Shown here piece after piece: positions 46,201-58,200 of a stretch of DNA of 64,000 bases. The position numbers and the translations under genes were made by a program. Source of the stretch: Aurelia coerulea (taxonomy: Eukaryota; Cnidaria; Scyphozoa; Semaeostomeae; Ulmaridae). The DNA is taken from the NCBI GenBank assembly GCA_039566865.1, contig CM076943.1, forward strand, positions 47,266,124-47,330,123. Reading direction: 5' to 3'. The notes beneath the pieces were generated by a model that saw only the letters and a program-made list of their open reading frames with translations, did no database searches and had not been told where the DNA came from. The number at the start of each line of letters is the position of its first letter. Positions within the stretch are counted from its first letter, which is position 1.

Positions 46201-49200
46201 AGTTAGGAGCGTCTGGTTTCAGCTTTCCCACAAACTTAAACTTCAAAAGCTTGTAGCTCCGTGAATTCGTAGCGGATTCGCAAGATTCTGGCGTCTAAAA
46301 TTAATTAAAAATCTTAGGAACATGGCTATCTAACCAGGAGCCTGTAAACTGTATCGTTGTTTTTTAACATTTAATGTAGAACAAGTTTTCTGGGACACCC
46401 TGTACAACCAAGTTCCAGAGAAAGTTTAAAGGTTCCTCTGTATCCCAATTTCGTTTGTGAGGCCTTCCCCCATCTTATCAATTCAACACAATCAGATTGT
46501 TCAATTCCTTGCATCGTTTATAAACTCCAATATTCATAAACCAGTTGCTGTTGGCAGAATAAAAAAAATTTCCTTGTTTTTTGTAAAAATTACTAAAGCC
46601 TCCTAGCATTGAACAAGTAGAACCTTCCTCTAGCTCACAGGAGTTCTGTAAGTTTTTTTCTCGATAGGATCTGGACTCATGCGTATCATTTCGAATGACT
46701 TCCAGAATCATGGGTATGTTTTCTATGAGACAAGGCTCTTAGGAAATAGATCCAAACCAAATCTGTGCCAGAAATAGTTGTCTCTGCCAAGGCTGAAACG
46801 GATCTAAAGTATGGTGCCTCGGAAAGCGGCTTTATGGCTGAGGAAATGAGCAAACCCTGACTCCCTAACCCTCTCAGGTCAAGTGGTCTTTTTACCAATT
46901 TTGACGTCAAATTATTCGAGCAAGGCTATCATCACGTAAGAAATGAACATCACAACGCTTACTTAGGTCGATGAATCGTATGGCATACACAAACCTACTA
47001 AGGAGGAAATAACGGGTTGAGATGAGTCAGATTGGGTAAACTGGAAGCAAAATTGAGCATTTAAATGTTGTCGTAAAGAGCCAGAAATATAGAAGGTTAT
47101 CTTTAATAAACTTCCAGTTTTTACACGCTCCAGAAAGAATGACTCCACCTTGGCCTACCATCTTGGTCTATAAAATCAATTATTTGTAAAACCAATTCTA
47201 TCGTCTTTTAGCCTATTCTAACTGGGGGTTACAGGTTTATTAACAGCTCTCGAACGACGCTAGTTATAACGCTGAAACTTCCTGATTCCTACCAAAATTT
47301 AGTTGGCAATCAGAAAAAACATTTTCAATACATATTGTTTGACCATATGACCACCAGATGCCCATATTTGGAGGGTGGTCACAAAGATATTCTTTAAAAT
47401 GGTTCTTATCTATTTCGTTGTTACTGAATCACAACAACATGTATACCATTCGATTTGACTCGATGAGTACTTTCATTTGATATATGATTTATTTATCTTT
47501 GCTGAAATTAGCGATTTACTAAATATATGACGTCAGCAGTCTTTATGACGTCATGTGTCAAATTACTTTATAATTTTTGCATGCAAAACTCATGGGATGA
47601 CTTCAAATATTGATGAAAGTGCGTGATCTCACAAAATATATGCAAAATGAATGGTTTTTACTCATCATTATTGAGCAAACGACTTTGCATTGAATTAAAT
47701 TGTCATTAATTAATTAGTTACCTACCTGTAGGTTCCTCCAAACAACTTCTTCAAAGTCAGAGAGGCGAACTGGTCCGTTTTTGGACCAGCTCGGCGAACT
47801 TGTGCTTGTTTTGTGTTCCTTTCATTTATTAGAAACAAAAAATATCCGTATGAAACAACATAAAATTACAAATTAATGCTATCAAGCAGGTATTTGGATG
47901 GTTTTTTGCCGATTTTATCCAGTTATTTGGTAAAAATAGGCCCTTCTTTCAAATAGCTCGATTTTGTCAAAATTTGCTTTGTTTTGGTTGCCTAGCAGCC
48001 AAATTATGACACATGACACAGTGCAAGTTTCATTGTCATAGCTGTTATACTTGCAGATAAAATAGGGGGGGGGCGGGTGAAAACGCCCCTTACTAGAAAA
48101 TCACTTATTTTAACCGGTCAAAATGGGGATAAAATGAAACTAAATTCCCGTTAAATTTTGTCTTTGCTTATCAAATAACCAACATACTGCATCTTTCTCA
48201 TTTTATGTAATTTTCTAGTGACAGTCCTTCTCCTTTAACACGCCTAAAACCCCTTTATCTGTTGTGTGACTTGTGTATGTGATCTTAAGAATTTTTCGAT
48301 ACATCTTCATTTCAAAACTGAATCCGCAAAAGCAAAATTAAATCTCGCACATTTCTAAAACAGCCACAAAACTTGGAAGATGAAAACTTACCCTTCTCCA
48401 GAAACAATTCGAATGTAATCTTTTTCTTTAATCCTTGGTGTAAACCAAAGACAAGTTTTCAGGTGTAACTCATGAATGGCCAACGATATTGTTCTTCTTG
48501 CGCGGACATCTGCAGATCAAAACAAACTATTTTGAAAAATAGGAAAGATCTTTTTTTCCTTGGAAACTTATTCGGTACAGTATTCTGAAGCAAAGATTGA
48601 TTGGTGGTGATAAATTGTTGACCAGTTCTTAAAGGGGCTCCGTCGCCAAACTGTAAACAAATATTTAACACCTCACATGTCCATTGCTCTCCATAGTTTT
48701 CTGCAGCTTGTTTGGTGGCTTAGCCACCAAAACCACCAAAAACCACCAAGCCACCAAAAAATGGTAGAACAGCCCTAAAGAAGTCTTGCATGGCGGGATG
48801 AAATATTGGTAAATATAAATGTTCACACATTTGCTATTGTTTTTTCGTCGTGTTGCGGTGTTTCTGCCTACAAATTTATTCATTAAAAATGCTCGTTAAA
48901 AATCCACCTATATCCAAGCAATCGTAAAGGATATGAATGCTTGGTTTTTACTCTGTAAAGTACCAACACTTATCTTCAAAATGATGCTTTCATGTTTGAA
49001 AAAAAACACAGGTAAACTTCCGTGTGATAACTGATATTGCCCACCAAAAAAATTCAAAATCACTGTTTCGACCGAAACATTTGGAGACGGAAATTGTGAA
49101 CTATTCTACAAACTGTCCAGCAGTGTTAGGCTTTTAGAATGAAAAAATTACTGAAACAATCACATCCGGCCCTAAGACATCAAACCCTCCATATCAAAAT

Positions 49201-52200
49201 AACTAAAACAGTATCACAAAAGCTTCAGTCAGAGTCGGTGTGAAAATATTTGAAATTGACATGAAAGGATGTCTCCTAGATAGAAACTAAAAGTCACAAA
49301 AAACTAGACTATTCTAGAAATACTCGACGAGATGTGTGTAAAAATTCACAAGGGGGGGGGGGCACTTGGTGCCCCCCTAGTCTGGATAGGGTTAGCCTGA
49401 CCTGCATCCTTTATTCTACAAAATTTGTCCTTGCTGAGGGCAATCAATCTTGGTGGATTGGGCCTACCTATGACTCAGAATCGTGAATTGAACTGAGATT
49501 AAAATCCATTCGATCAAGATTGTATACTTTGTCAGCTTTAACAACATATCCCACCTTTTTAGCGACAGAATTCGTTTTAAATACGATAAAACATTCTTAT
49601 TTCTTCATTAAGGCGATCAAACCAGACGCAAAGAACTTTGAGATGGACATTTAAGTAGGCACAAACTTCGAATTAGATTTGGAAAAGAAGCTACGATTTT
49701 TTCATCTCTGAAGATATTTTGAAGCTGAAAATCCAGCATATTCGTACAGAAGAAGGTAGTTGCAATAAGAATTTAAGACGTTAAGCCCGTTACAGGCACA
49801 CTTTAGTGGCGCTGATTGGGTATATAGGGTAGGGGAGTTTCAGTAATTTCGCTGTACATAGCATAGAGCTCAAATCTTTCACATCTTGAGAAAGGTGGGT
49901 GTGAAATTCTATTACATTTTTCTTTGAATTAAATAGCTTGAAAGGAACTTATGGTACTTTGCTATAAATATGCCGTGGAAATTTTTGATATCTTGATTTT
50001 TTTCAAAATGGCGGCAATTCAAATATTTTCCAAAAAATTGATAGAAGATTTTGAAAAAATTTGAATCATCATAAATCCTAAACTAATAGAGGAAAAATGA
50101 TATTACCATGAAGGAAACCATAGTTTATGAAGGTCTACAATTTGGTGGCAAGCAGAAATATGTGGCTTTTCTGGTTTAGGATTCAGAAATTTGATGACGT
50201 CACAACCTCAAATTTAACGAGTGCCGCCACTGTGAAACTAATCAAGATATCAATAAATTTCCAAGGTAGATTTACAGCAAAACACCCTAAGTTCCTTCCA
50301 ACCTATTCATTTAAAAGAAAACTGAAATAGAATTTTACACCGACCTGTTTAAAGATTTGAGCCATATGTTGCTGTACATTGAATTTCATGAAGATGACAA
50401 AGATATATCTGACTCCCGTTATTCTCGAAACAAAATATTATCAAAGAGCATATAAAAGCCTTGGTAATTTTTCCAAGGCCAGATTGATATTGCAATTCTC
50501 GCATGTTTAGGGCTCACCGTAAAACCTCTATCAAGCCCCGGGGGACTTATCTAATTTTGGACACATTTTGGTCCTTTTTGCATCACATTTTGTGTGTAAA
50601 CATACAATTTTACGAGTTGAATACACTAATTCGACAAAGTTTTATCTAAAAACACATCAAAATGAACATGCAAACTTAATTAGCTCAATAAATGGAGAAT
50701 CTTTGGTACCCTCTGGAATTTGATATAAATAGGGGGGCTTAATAGAGAGGGGGGGTTAAGAGAGCTGTTACGATAAATGAAAATTACCACTCAACAGCAA
50801 TACAAATAAACTTGTATGTTAACTCACCAACGCTGCCATCAATTATGTAAGGTATAATCGCATCTTTCCATTTTCTTTGTTGATATCTAACTGCATCTCT
50901 CTTACTTCTACCATTCTTTTTAGAATTCATTGCAGCATCGATCACGTGTTTCAGTTTATCATCAACCATAATGTCTCCTTCGATGACATCAGTTTTACCT
51001 GAAAGAAATAAACGAAGATCATCAAAAAATTACCTTTTCAAGATAGAAGTAAACAAAATGCAAGCAACACAGGACAAAATGGTCTCTCATATTTAGGACC
51101 TAGAATATGGAACAGTTTACCCTCAGAACTAAAATCTGCAACAAACAACAACAGTTTCAAACATAAAATCAAAGATCAATTCTTTAAAAGTCTCCAAAGT
51201 CTTGATGATAGTCCCTACATATATTATTAGAAATCTTAAATGCTTGTCAAGTTTCAGGTAGGGGGGGGGGGGAGCAGCATAGGTTTCAAATCTGTAAAAA
51301 GGTGGGTGTAGAATTAGATGACCTATTTCTTTAAACTGAATGGCTCCAAAGAAACTTTATTTACTTTAAAATTAATCTACCGTTGGACTTTTCAAAAAAG
51401 TCCATATTTACAGTCTTTTTCTACTTCTCTAAGAATTCACGAAAACCATCGTAATTTATAACTTTTTAATGAACGTTTTTAAGGAAACCATAGTTTATGA
51501 ATGTCCAAAATGTGGTAGCAGGCAAAAGTCAGTCACTCTTCTGGTTTATGATTTACCAATTTGATGACGTCACATCCTCAAATGAGTTGAATTGTAAGCT
51601 GTAATTTCGAAAAATATTCAAAAGTTCTGAAAAGTCCAACTGTAGAACTATAGGTAAGTAACCAAAGTTTCTTTCAAGCCATTCAAAAGAAATAGGTCAT
51701 ACTATAGGCCACATCAACGTTGCGTTATTGGCTATGGCTTAACAATAACATACGCCATTGATTAACTCTCTAGCTACAACCAAAATTGGTTTGAAGTTCT
51801 GTTTCGTTACCAGACTTTAATCAACTGCATGATCGAGTCTATATTCTGAATTAAATTTAATAATGAATTAATCTGGCAGACTTCTAATCAAAGATCTACC
51901 AAAAAACTTATGTTGGTCTTTGTAAATGAGACGATTTCAAAGTAAATAGTCATTAGAAAATTGAGTAGGGAAAACTCAAATTTGTTGTAACTGTAGTCAC
52001 CGTCGCTCTGGTGACAAAATACGTCTTTTCATTAATTTTTGTCGCCAGTTGACAAATTTAGGCTAGGGTTTTACAAATTTGAAGAATCTTTATTGCATTT
52101 GGCCTACACTTCTTGGACCCAGCAGACCCAAATAGGACTGGATGTTATGGCATCTATCACCTATCCCTCAGTTACAGTAAATCCCCGCACATAAGAACCT

Positions 52201-55200
52201 ACAAAAATAAGAACTTAGAGGCTGTTTTTCCTACATTATGCACCTCACCTTGTGATGAAGAACCTGTTTATGTTTGAAGCTCTATTTCTTCTTAAAGTAA
52301 TATAATGATATCGATTTATTTAGAAAACATTTTTATACCAAATTTTGAATAATTAAATTTGATCTTTAATAGTACTGGAAGCGAAATAAACAAAATTGTG
52401 AGGTCTCCCTGACTGATTTGATAGAATAAGAAAAATATTTAACCAAACTATAAATATAAATATATGGGTACCGCTTTAATAGTGGTTGCTCTGTCTCTTT
52501 GGTTAAAATTAAATGTTTATACAGAGTGTTTAAGAAAGAAATGCAACCCAACTGTAATTAGAAGTCTTTACAAAATGCCTCTGAAATCGGCCACTCCATT
52601 TTGAAATTATGAGGGATTTTCTCGAGAAAGCCTCTTCAAAAACCTTCAAAATGTGCCCAAAATCATGCACAAAGTTCCCTAACATTTCTGCCTTATAGTA
52701 GCCTGTGTTCCAGACCACTTGGAAAGGAAAGTGGTCTGTGTAACCAAGCACTAATCCGTGTTCAGACGATGAATTGAATTGCGAAATAATTAAGGGCATT
52801 CTTTCACAGATCTGATTGGCTGCAATGAAGTCAGTGATCAACACAACGGATGTCTTTGTGAATATGTGTGTTTGAAACAAACCAGGGCTGATCGTTATCA
52901 CTTTGCACGGGCGTAAAAACTCAGTAGGATTAGCAGGCATTCAAATCTCCTATTCTTTCATCGTAAAAAGTCAATAGGATAAGCAAACATTGAAATTTTC
53001 TATTCTTTGTATTGTAATGCGAGTTCTTAACATGAGACAGGCTTTTCCCTTTGATGACAAAACAAATAGTGATTATGCGAATTATTAGTTGCATATATTA
53101 ATTTCTCTTCAGATTCCGAAGAAAATTTGTGAACACAGATTAGTGCTTGGTTACACAGACCACTCTCCTTCTCAAGTGGTCTGGAACACAGGCTACCTTA
53201 CAGTGGCCTTACAGCAATGTCTTGTGGGCGCTTTAGCACGTGCTATCCTCTTGGGAGGATGAACAAGTCCTCCCCTTGGCATCGATGACATATTCAGGGG
53301 GATTCCATTCTCCCAAGAGGACATACATGAATTTATGTTAGTGTCATCAATTTTAGGAAGGAGGATTTGCTCATTGTTTTCATTCGTTTTTGCAGGTTTT
53401 TTGGAAGGGGCTTTTTGCAGAAAATCACCCATATCCACGGGAAGGAATGGCCGATTAAGGCTGGGTAAATTACTGAACCTAATTGAACATATTGGCAATA
53501 AAACAAGACAATTTTCAATATCATTGCTTTGATCTTCATGGAGCAGTGGCCTTCCAAGTGGGGATTCTTTTTCCTGACTCACCCGGAATCACCTTCTAAC
53601 ATTTGAAATAGGCCACACTTCCGAGAACGTATGTCGCTAGGTAGGTAGGTCGTATAGGTACGAAGATCGTGCTTTCAGATGTTATATACTAAATTGATTC
53701 AAATATTATTATTTCCTGAAGCATCTCGAACAAAGGTGGGTTGCGTTTTTTTCTGAAACACCCTGTAGAAGCAGCATTTTAAAAACAAAATCTTTGAAGG
53801 AAATCTTGAGATCACCAATGAAAATACCAGAAAGGAACGGCAGAAAGCTTGTTTTGGGAAATCTGGCACATTCGCGACAGATGGGAACATCGTCACATGG
53901 TTTAGATAAAGGGTTGCTTTTCATTTCCGGTGAAGCCTAGGTCGCGACCATCCCGTTTAAACTCCTAATCGAAGAATAAAGAAGTATTCATTTTGGAGTG
54001 GGCCACAAAATCATCAAAGGCTTCATAAAAACAACCGAGCCTCTATAATTGAAATGAAATTTTCAAACCAACAATTTAGCAAATTAATTGGTCAGACATC
54101 TTCTCGAGTGCATGCACAATGGTTCACCTTTCTTGGAAAACAGATTTTTGGAAAAGTGCTGGATTGGCCGCGAAGTCTCGCTTTGTTCTTCCATAGCGAA
54201 AAGCATAGGTTTCAAATCTTTGAAAAGGCTTGTGTAAAATTCAGTTACTTATTGCTTTGAACTGAATGACTTCAAAGAAACTTTAGATATATCTCTAGAA
54301 TTCTACTGTTGGACTTTTCTGAAATCTTCAATATTTTCAGAATTAGAGTGTTTTTCTACTTTTTCAAGAATTCAAGAAAAATTTTCAACAAAACTGAAAA
54401 CCATTGTAATTTCTAAACTGTTTGAAGCAACATGAAATTTTTTCATTTTATCAATATTTATACACGAAAAAACCTTTCAGCGTATTTACAAATTATCTCA
54501 AAGAAAAAATTTAAAGAAAAAATTGTAAATAATTTAAATATGCTGCTCTACCAAGGGGTCGTGTTTGGGTTTTGTAGGTTCAAAAGATACTTTCTAAAAC
54601 CTGTTTTAAAACGAGCGATTGATTCTTGTTCTCGAATGTTGTACGGGATATCATTCCAATTTTTGACACCAGAGAAGTAGAAACTTCGCTTTGCATATTC
54701 TAACCTAACTTTGGGAATTTGCAGATCTCCATGATTTCTGGTTCTATGCTCTGAAATCATGGATCTTTCAGTGAACTTATGGCGAAGATTTTCGGGACAA
54801 AGGCCATGCAGAATTTTATATGTCATGACTCCTTTGTCAAATGAGAGCAAAGACTTTACATTGAGCCATTTACAGTTCCAACCGTCCTTATACTTGGCGT
54901 TCAGTATTAGCTTCTTTGCCCTTGTCTGTAATCGTTGCAGTTGGGAAAGTTTGGTGTTGGAAAGAGTACACCAAACAATGTCGCCATAGCGAAGGTGGCT
55001 TTCAAAGAGAGCTTTGTAGACCTGGTCAAGTTTCCTTTGCGGAAGGATGTCTTTCAGCTTTCTCAGGGAGCTCAAGCCCCCTTTCAGCTTGTTTTTGATA
55101 GTTTTGTACTGCTCTTTCCAAGTAAGGCTCTCATCAATGTTGATTCCTAAATATTTTGTCTTGTCAACCCTTTTGATAACTTCATTATTGAGGACAAGAT

Positions 55201-58200
55201 CTGGCAAATCATCACCTACCCTATTCAATTGTCGCCTATGGCTTATAACCATATATTCACTTTTGCTGGCATTCAAACTAAGTTTATTGATCCTCATCCA
55301 GTTCGATATATTTTCTAGCTCGTTTTTCAAATCTGTTAGAAGTTCATTCAGGTTTTCCGACGCGATATTCACACATGTATCATCGGCATACATATTTGGG
55401 TTCATGCTTTCCAGACAGTTCTCAAAATCATTAATGTATAGTATGAAAAGCAAGGGTCCCAAACACGAGCCCTGCGGAATACCACACTTTATGCTGCTTG
55501 TGCTGGAGCTAGCTCCATCAAAATAACAGAACTGCTCCCTATTGGTCAGATAAGAAGTGAACCAGTCGTGGGAAGTACCGTCGGCACCATACTCTCGTAG
55601 CTTTGACAATAAGATTTTATGGTCAACGGTATCGAATGCTTTTTTAAGATCAAGAAATATACTCAAGTTTATTTTACCCTCATCAGAGTTCTTGAACCAT
55701 GGGTCTATAACATTCAATAGACATGTCAGTGTACTGTGCAGTTTTTGAAATGCAAATTGGTTCAAACAAAGTTTGTTTTGCTCTTTCAGATACTCCATTA
55801 ATTGGTCGTGTGCAATTTTTTCTAATATCCTCGACACAACTGATAGTACTGAAATAGGCCGGTAATTGTTTACATCTGCTTTAGCGCCCGCCTTATAAAT
55901 TGGTGTTACTCTGGCTAATTTCCAGGTATGGGGGAAAATACCCCTTTCTAAAGATGCATTGTATATTAGTGTCAGTGGTTTTGACACAAAGTCTACAGCA
56001 TCTTTCAATATTTTGACGGGGATTCTGTCCCGCTAACTTAGGTCCAACCGTCGTAAAATGTTTGTTGAAAGCTTCTGAAATTTGCGAGGATGATTTAAGT
56101 TCTGTACCTTCGAAAAAGATGTTTTGAGTAACAGTGTGATTTGAGTTCTTATGCAAAACCTTATTTATTGTTTTCCACATAGCCTTCGGATTGTTTTGCG
56201 TTTCGTCAATAAGGTTAAAATAATTAAGGTTAAAGTAAAAATAATTTCGAAGAAACCATAGTTTATGGATGTCTACAATATGGTATCAAGCAAAAGTCTG
56301 TTACTCTTCTGGTTTAAGATTTAGAAATTTGATGACGTCACCCCCTCAAATGAGTTGAAATGTAAGTTGAAATTTCGAAAAATATTCAGAACTTCTGAAA
56401 TGTCCAACGGTAAGCCACTCTTAACAGAAGAAATAGATCACAGAATTTTACACCCACCTTTTTACGCCGAGTTAAAGATTTGGAAGCTATGCTATAGCGA
56501 AAGCAGTGTAAAGCGGAGATGTGGAAGCCGACATGGGCAAATCAGGAAAACTACGTTCAACTGCGTCAAACCGGTATTCTAACTCTGGGGATGGGGTAGT
56601 AGTAGTTATTTGGCCCACTTTTGTACAGATGTTCAACCAACCATGTCTTGTGACGAAGTCACACTCTGTTGATGTGATTTGGCGACACATTGATTTTACA
56701 CCCTGTTTTAAGGTTTTTTTTTTAAATCACACAATATTTTTTGGGAGTTGCAATGGGAACAACCGTTAAGAATACCACTTAGCTATCAGTCTGTGAATAT
56801 CAGTGAATTCCCCACTCCTCCCCAGGTCTAAAATCCGTTAAAAGATGAAGCACGATTTGTATCAATTTGCTTTAACTAATCACCTTACCCCTCAACACCT
56901 GAGCAAAGAATTACATCGCTGCAAAGATTTGGCGCGCTCAATTTAACGACGAAGAAAATAAACGACAGAAAAATTTGCTTCGCATAAAGCATCTCGGCAA
57001 GCAAAGGCAAGTTTTGAGAAACAAAGATTCAGGTTTCAGACAAGACGAAGCACAACCTTACCCCTCAACACCTTAATACCTTAAGAGCAAAGAATTACAT
57101 CGCTGCAAAGATTTGGCGCGCTCAATTTAACGACGAAGAAAATAAACGACAGAAAAATTTGCTTCGCATAAAGCATCTCGGCAAGCAAAGGCAAGTTTTG
57201 AGAAACAAAGATTCAGGTTTCAGACAAGACGAAGCACAAAGCAATTCACTTTTCTAAAGAATAGAGTTCACACCTCTGAGGCCCTCTGAAAGCACTGGAT
57301 CAAATCAAAATAAACAGAGATAACTAAACTTCATTGCTTGCTACGCTGAAAGTGTGAAATCTATTTTTTAAGTTCCAAAATGACTTTGCCTTCATCAAAC
57401 CTGAATGTTTTACTTTACAAAATTTGCTCTTGCTATCTCAACATAAATCCAACCTAATAGAGTTTTGCTTTAATTGGTGCTTCTGGATATGTTCTGAAAG
57501 ACTTCAAGCCAAATTCAAAATGTTAGATCCAAAATATCAGCTTTGCAAATTAACGTTGCCTTTATTTCACAGTTTAAACAGTTCCAGTTTAAACATAGCT
57601 TTCTGTTCCGTGTCGAGCTTAATAGATGCTGCTAAAAGCTTCTAATTGCCAATTAAATTCGATATAAAAGCGATGTTTAACTCATAAACAGATAAAACGG
57701 CAGAAGTTCACCGGTTCTGTCGTATCAAACGGTAGAAAAACCACTTGTGACTTGATTTAAACATCGTGGTACTGCCGCGTTTAATAAATAAATTCTAGAG
57801 TGGTGTCGCCCATTATGCCCATGTCGTCGCGAAGTTCTGAGTTAGATCGAAAGAGAGCAATTAATGAAAAAACCAAATAGCCAGATTATATCACCAACTA
57901 ATGGAGAAAAAGATCACAAAGTATGGACTGTTTACGTAAGCTCTTTATACTGATTTTAGAAGATTTTAAAGAAGGGGGTAAAAAACGTCGTTTTCTTCCA
58001 GCGTCGCCCATTATGGCCGCAGGAGAAACAATGAACACTACTATCCGGTAAAAAGTCTTAAGAATAAAAACAGTTTTGATTATTGTTCTTTGTTTAATAT
58101 TTGGTACTTTAAAAACACAAAAATATCAATAAGAATGAACCTAAACTTCGATTTTTGGCAATTGAAATACATGCTTCGAGTTGTTCTAAATCCCGCCTCA

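Larger units (their letters stand above)
52522..53765. mobile_element. CAGRGTGTTT element enclosing two further elements
   Basis: Inverted ends CAGAGTGTTTAAGAAAG and TTCTGAAACACCCTG continue to GCAACCCA, with TA outside both. It encloses a left-truncated CCGGGCGAGTCA copy (52574-53586), which in turn holds the hAT-like element 52699-53195. Confidence 0.75.
54202..56493. mobile_element. AGCATAGG-family element split by a LINE insertion
   Basis: Left end AGCATAGGTTTCAAATC and right end GATTTGGAAGCTATGCT are flanked by the perfect 9-bp repeat ATAGCGAAA (54193-54201, 56494-56502) although they lie 2.3 kb apart. The LINE at about 54438-56240 accounts for the extra length. Confidence 0.9.

Noticed and set aside
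52530..52940. 136-codon ORF
   Set aside because: Spans the border of two nested elements; shadow.
55047..55526. 159-codon ORF on the + strand
   Set aside because: Antisense shadow of the LINE reverse transcriptase.
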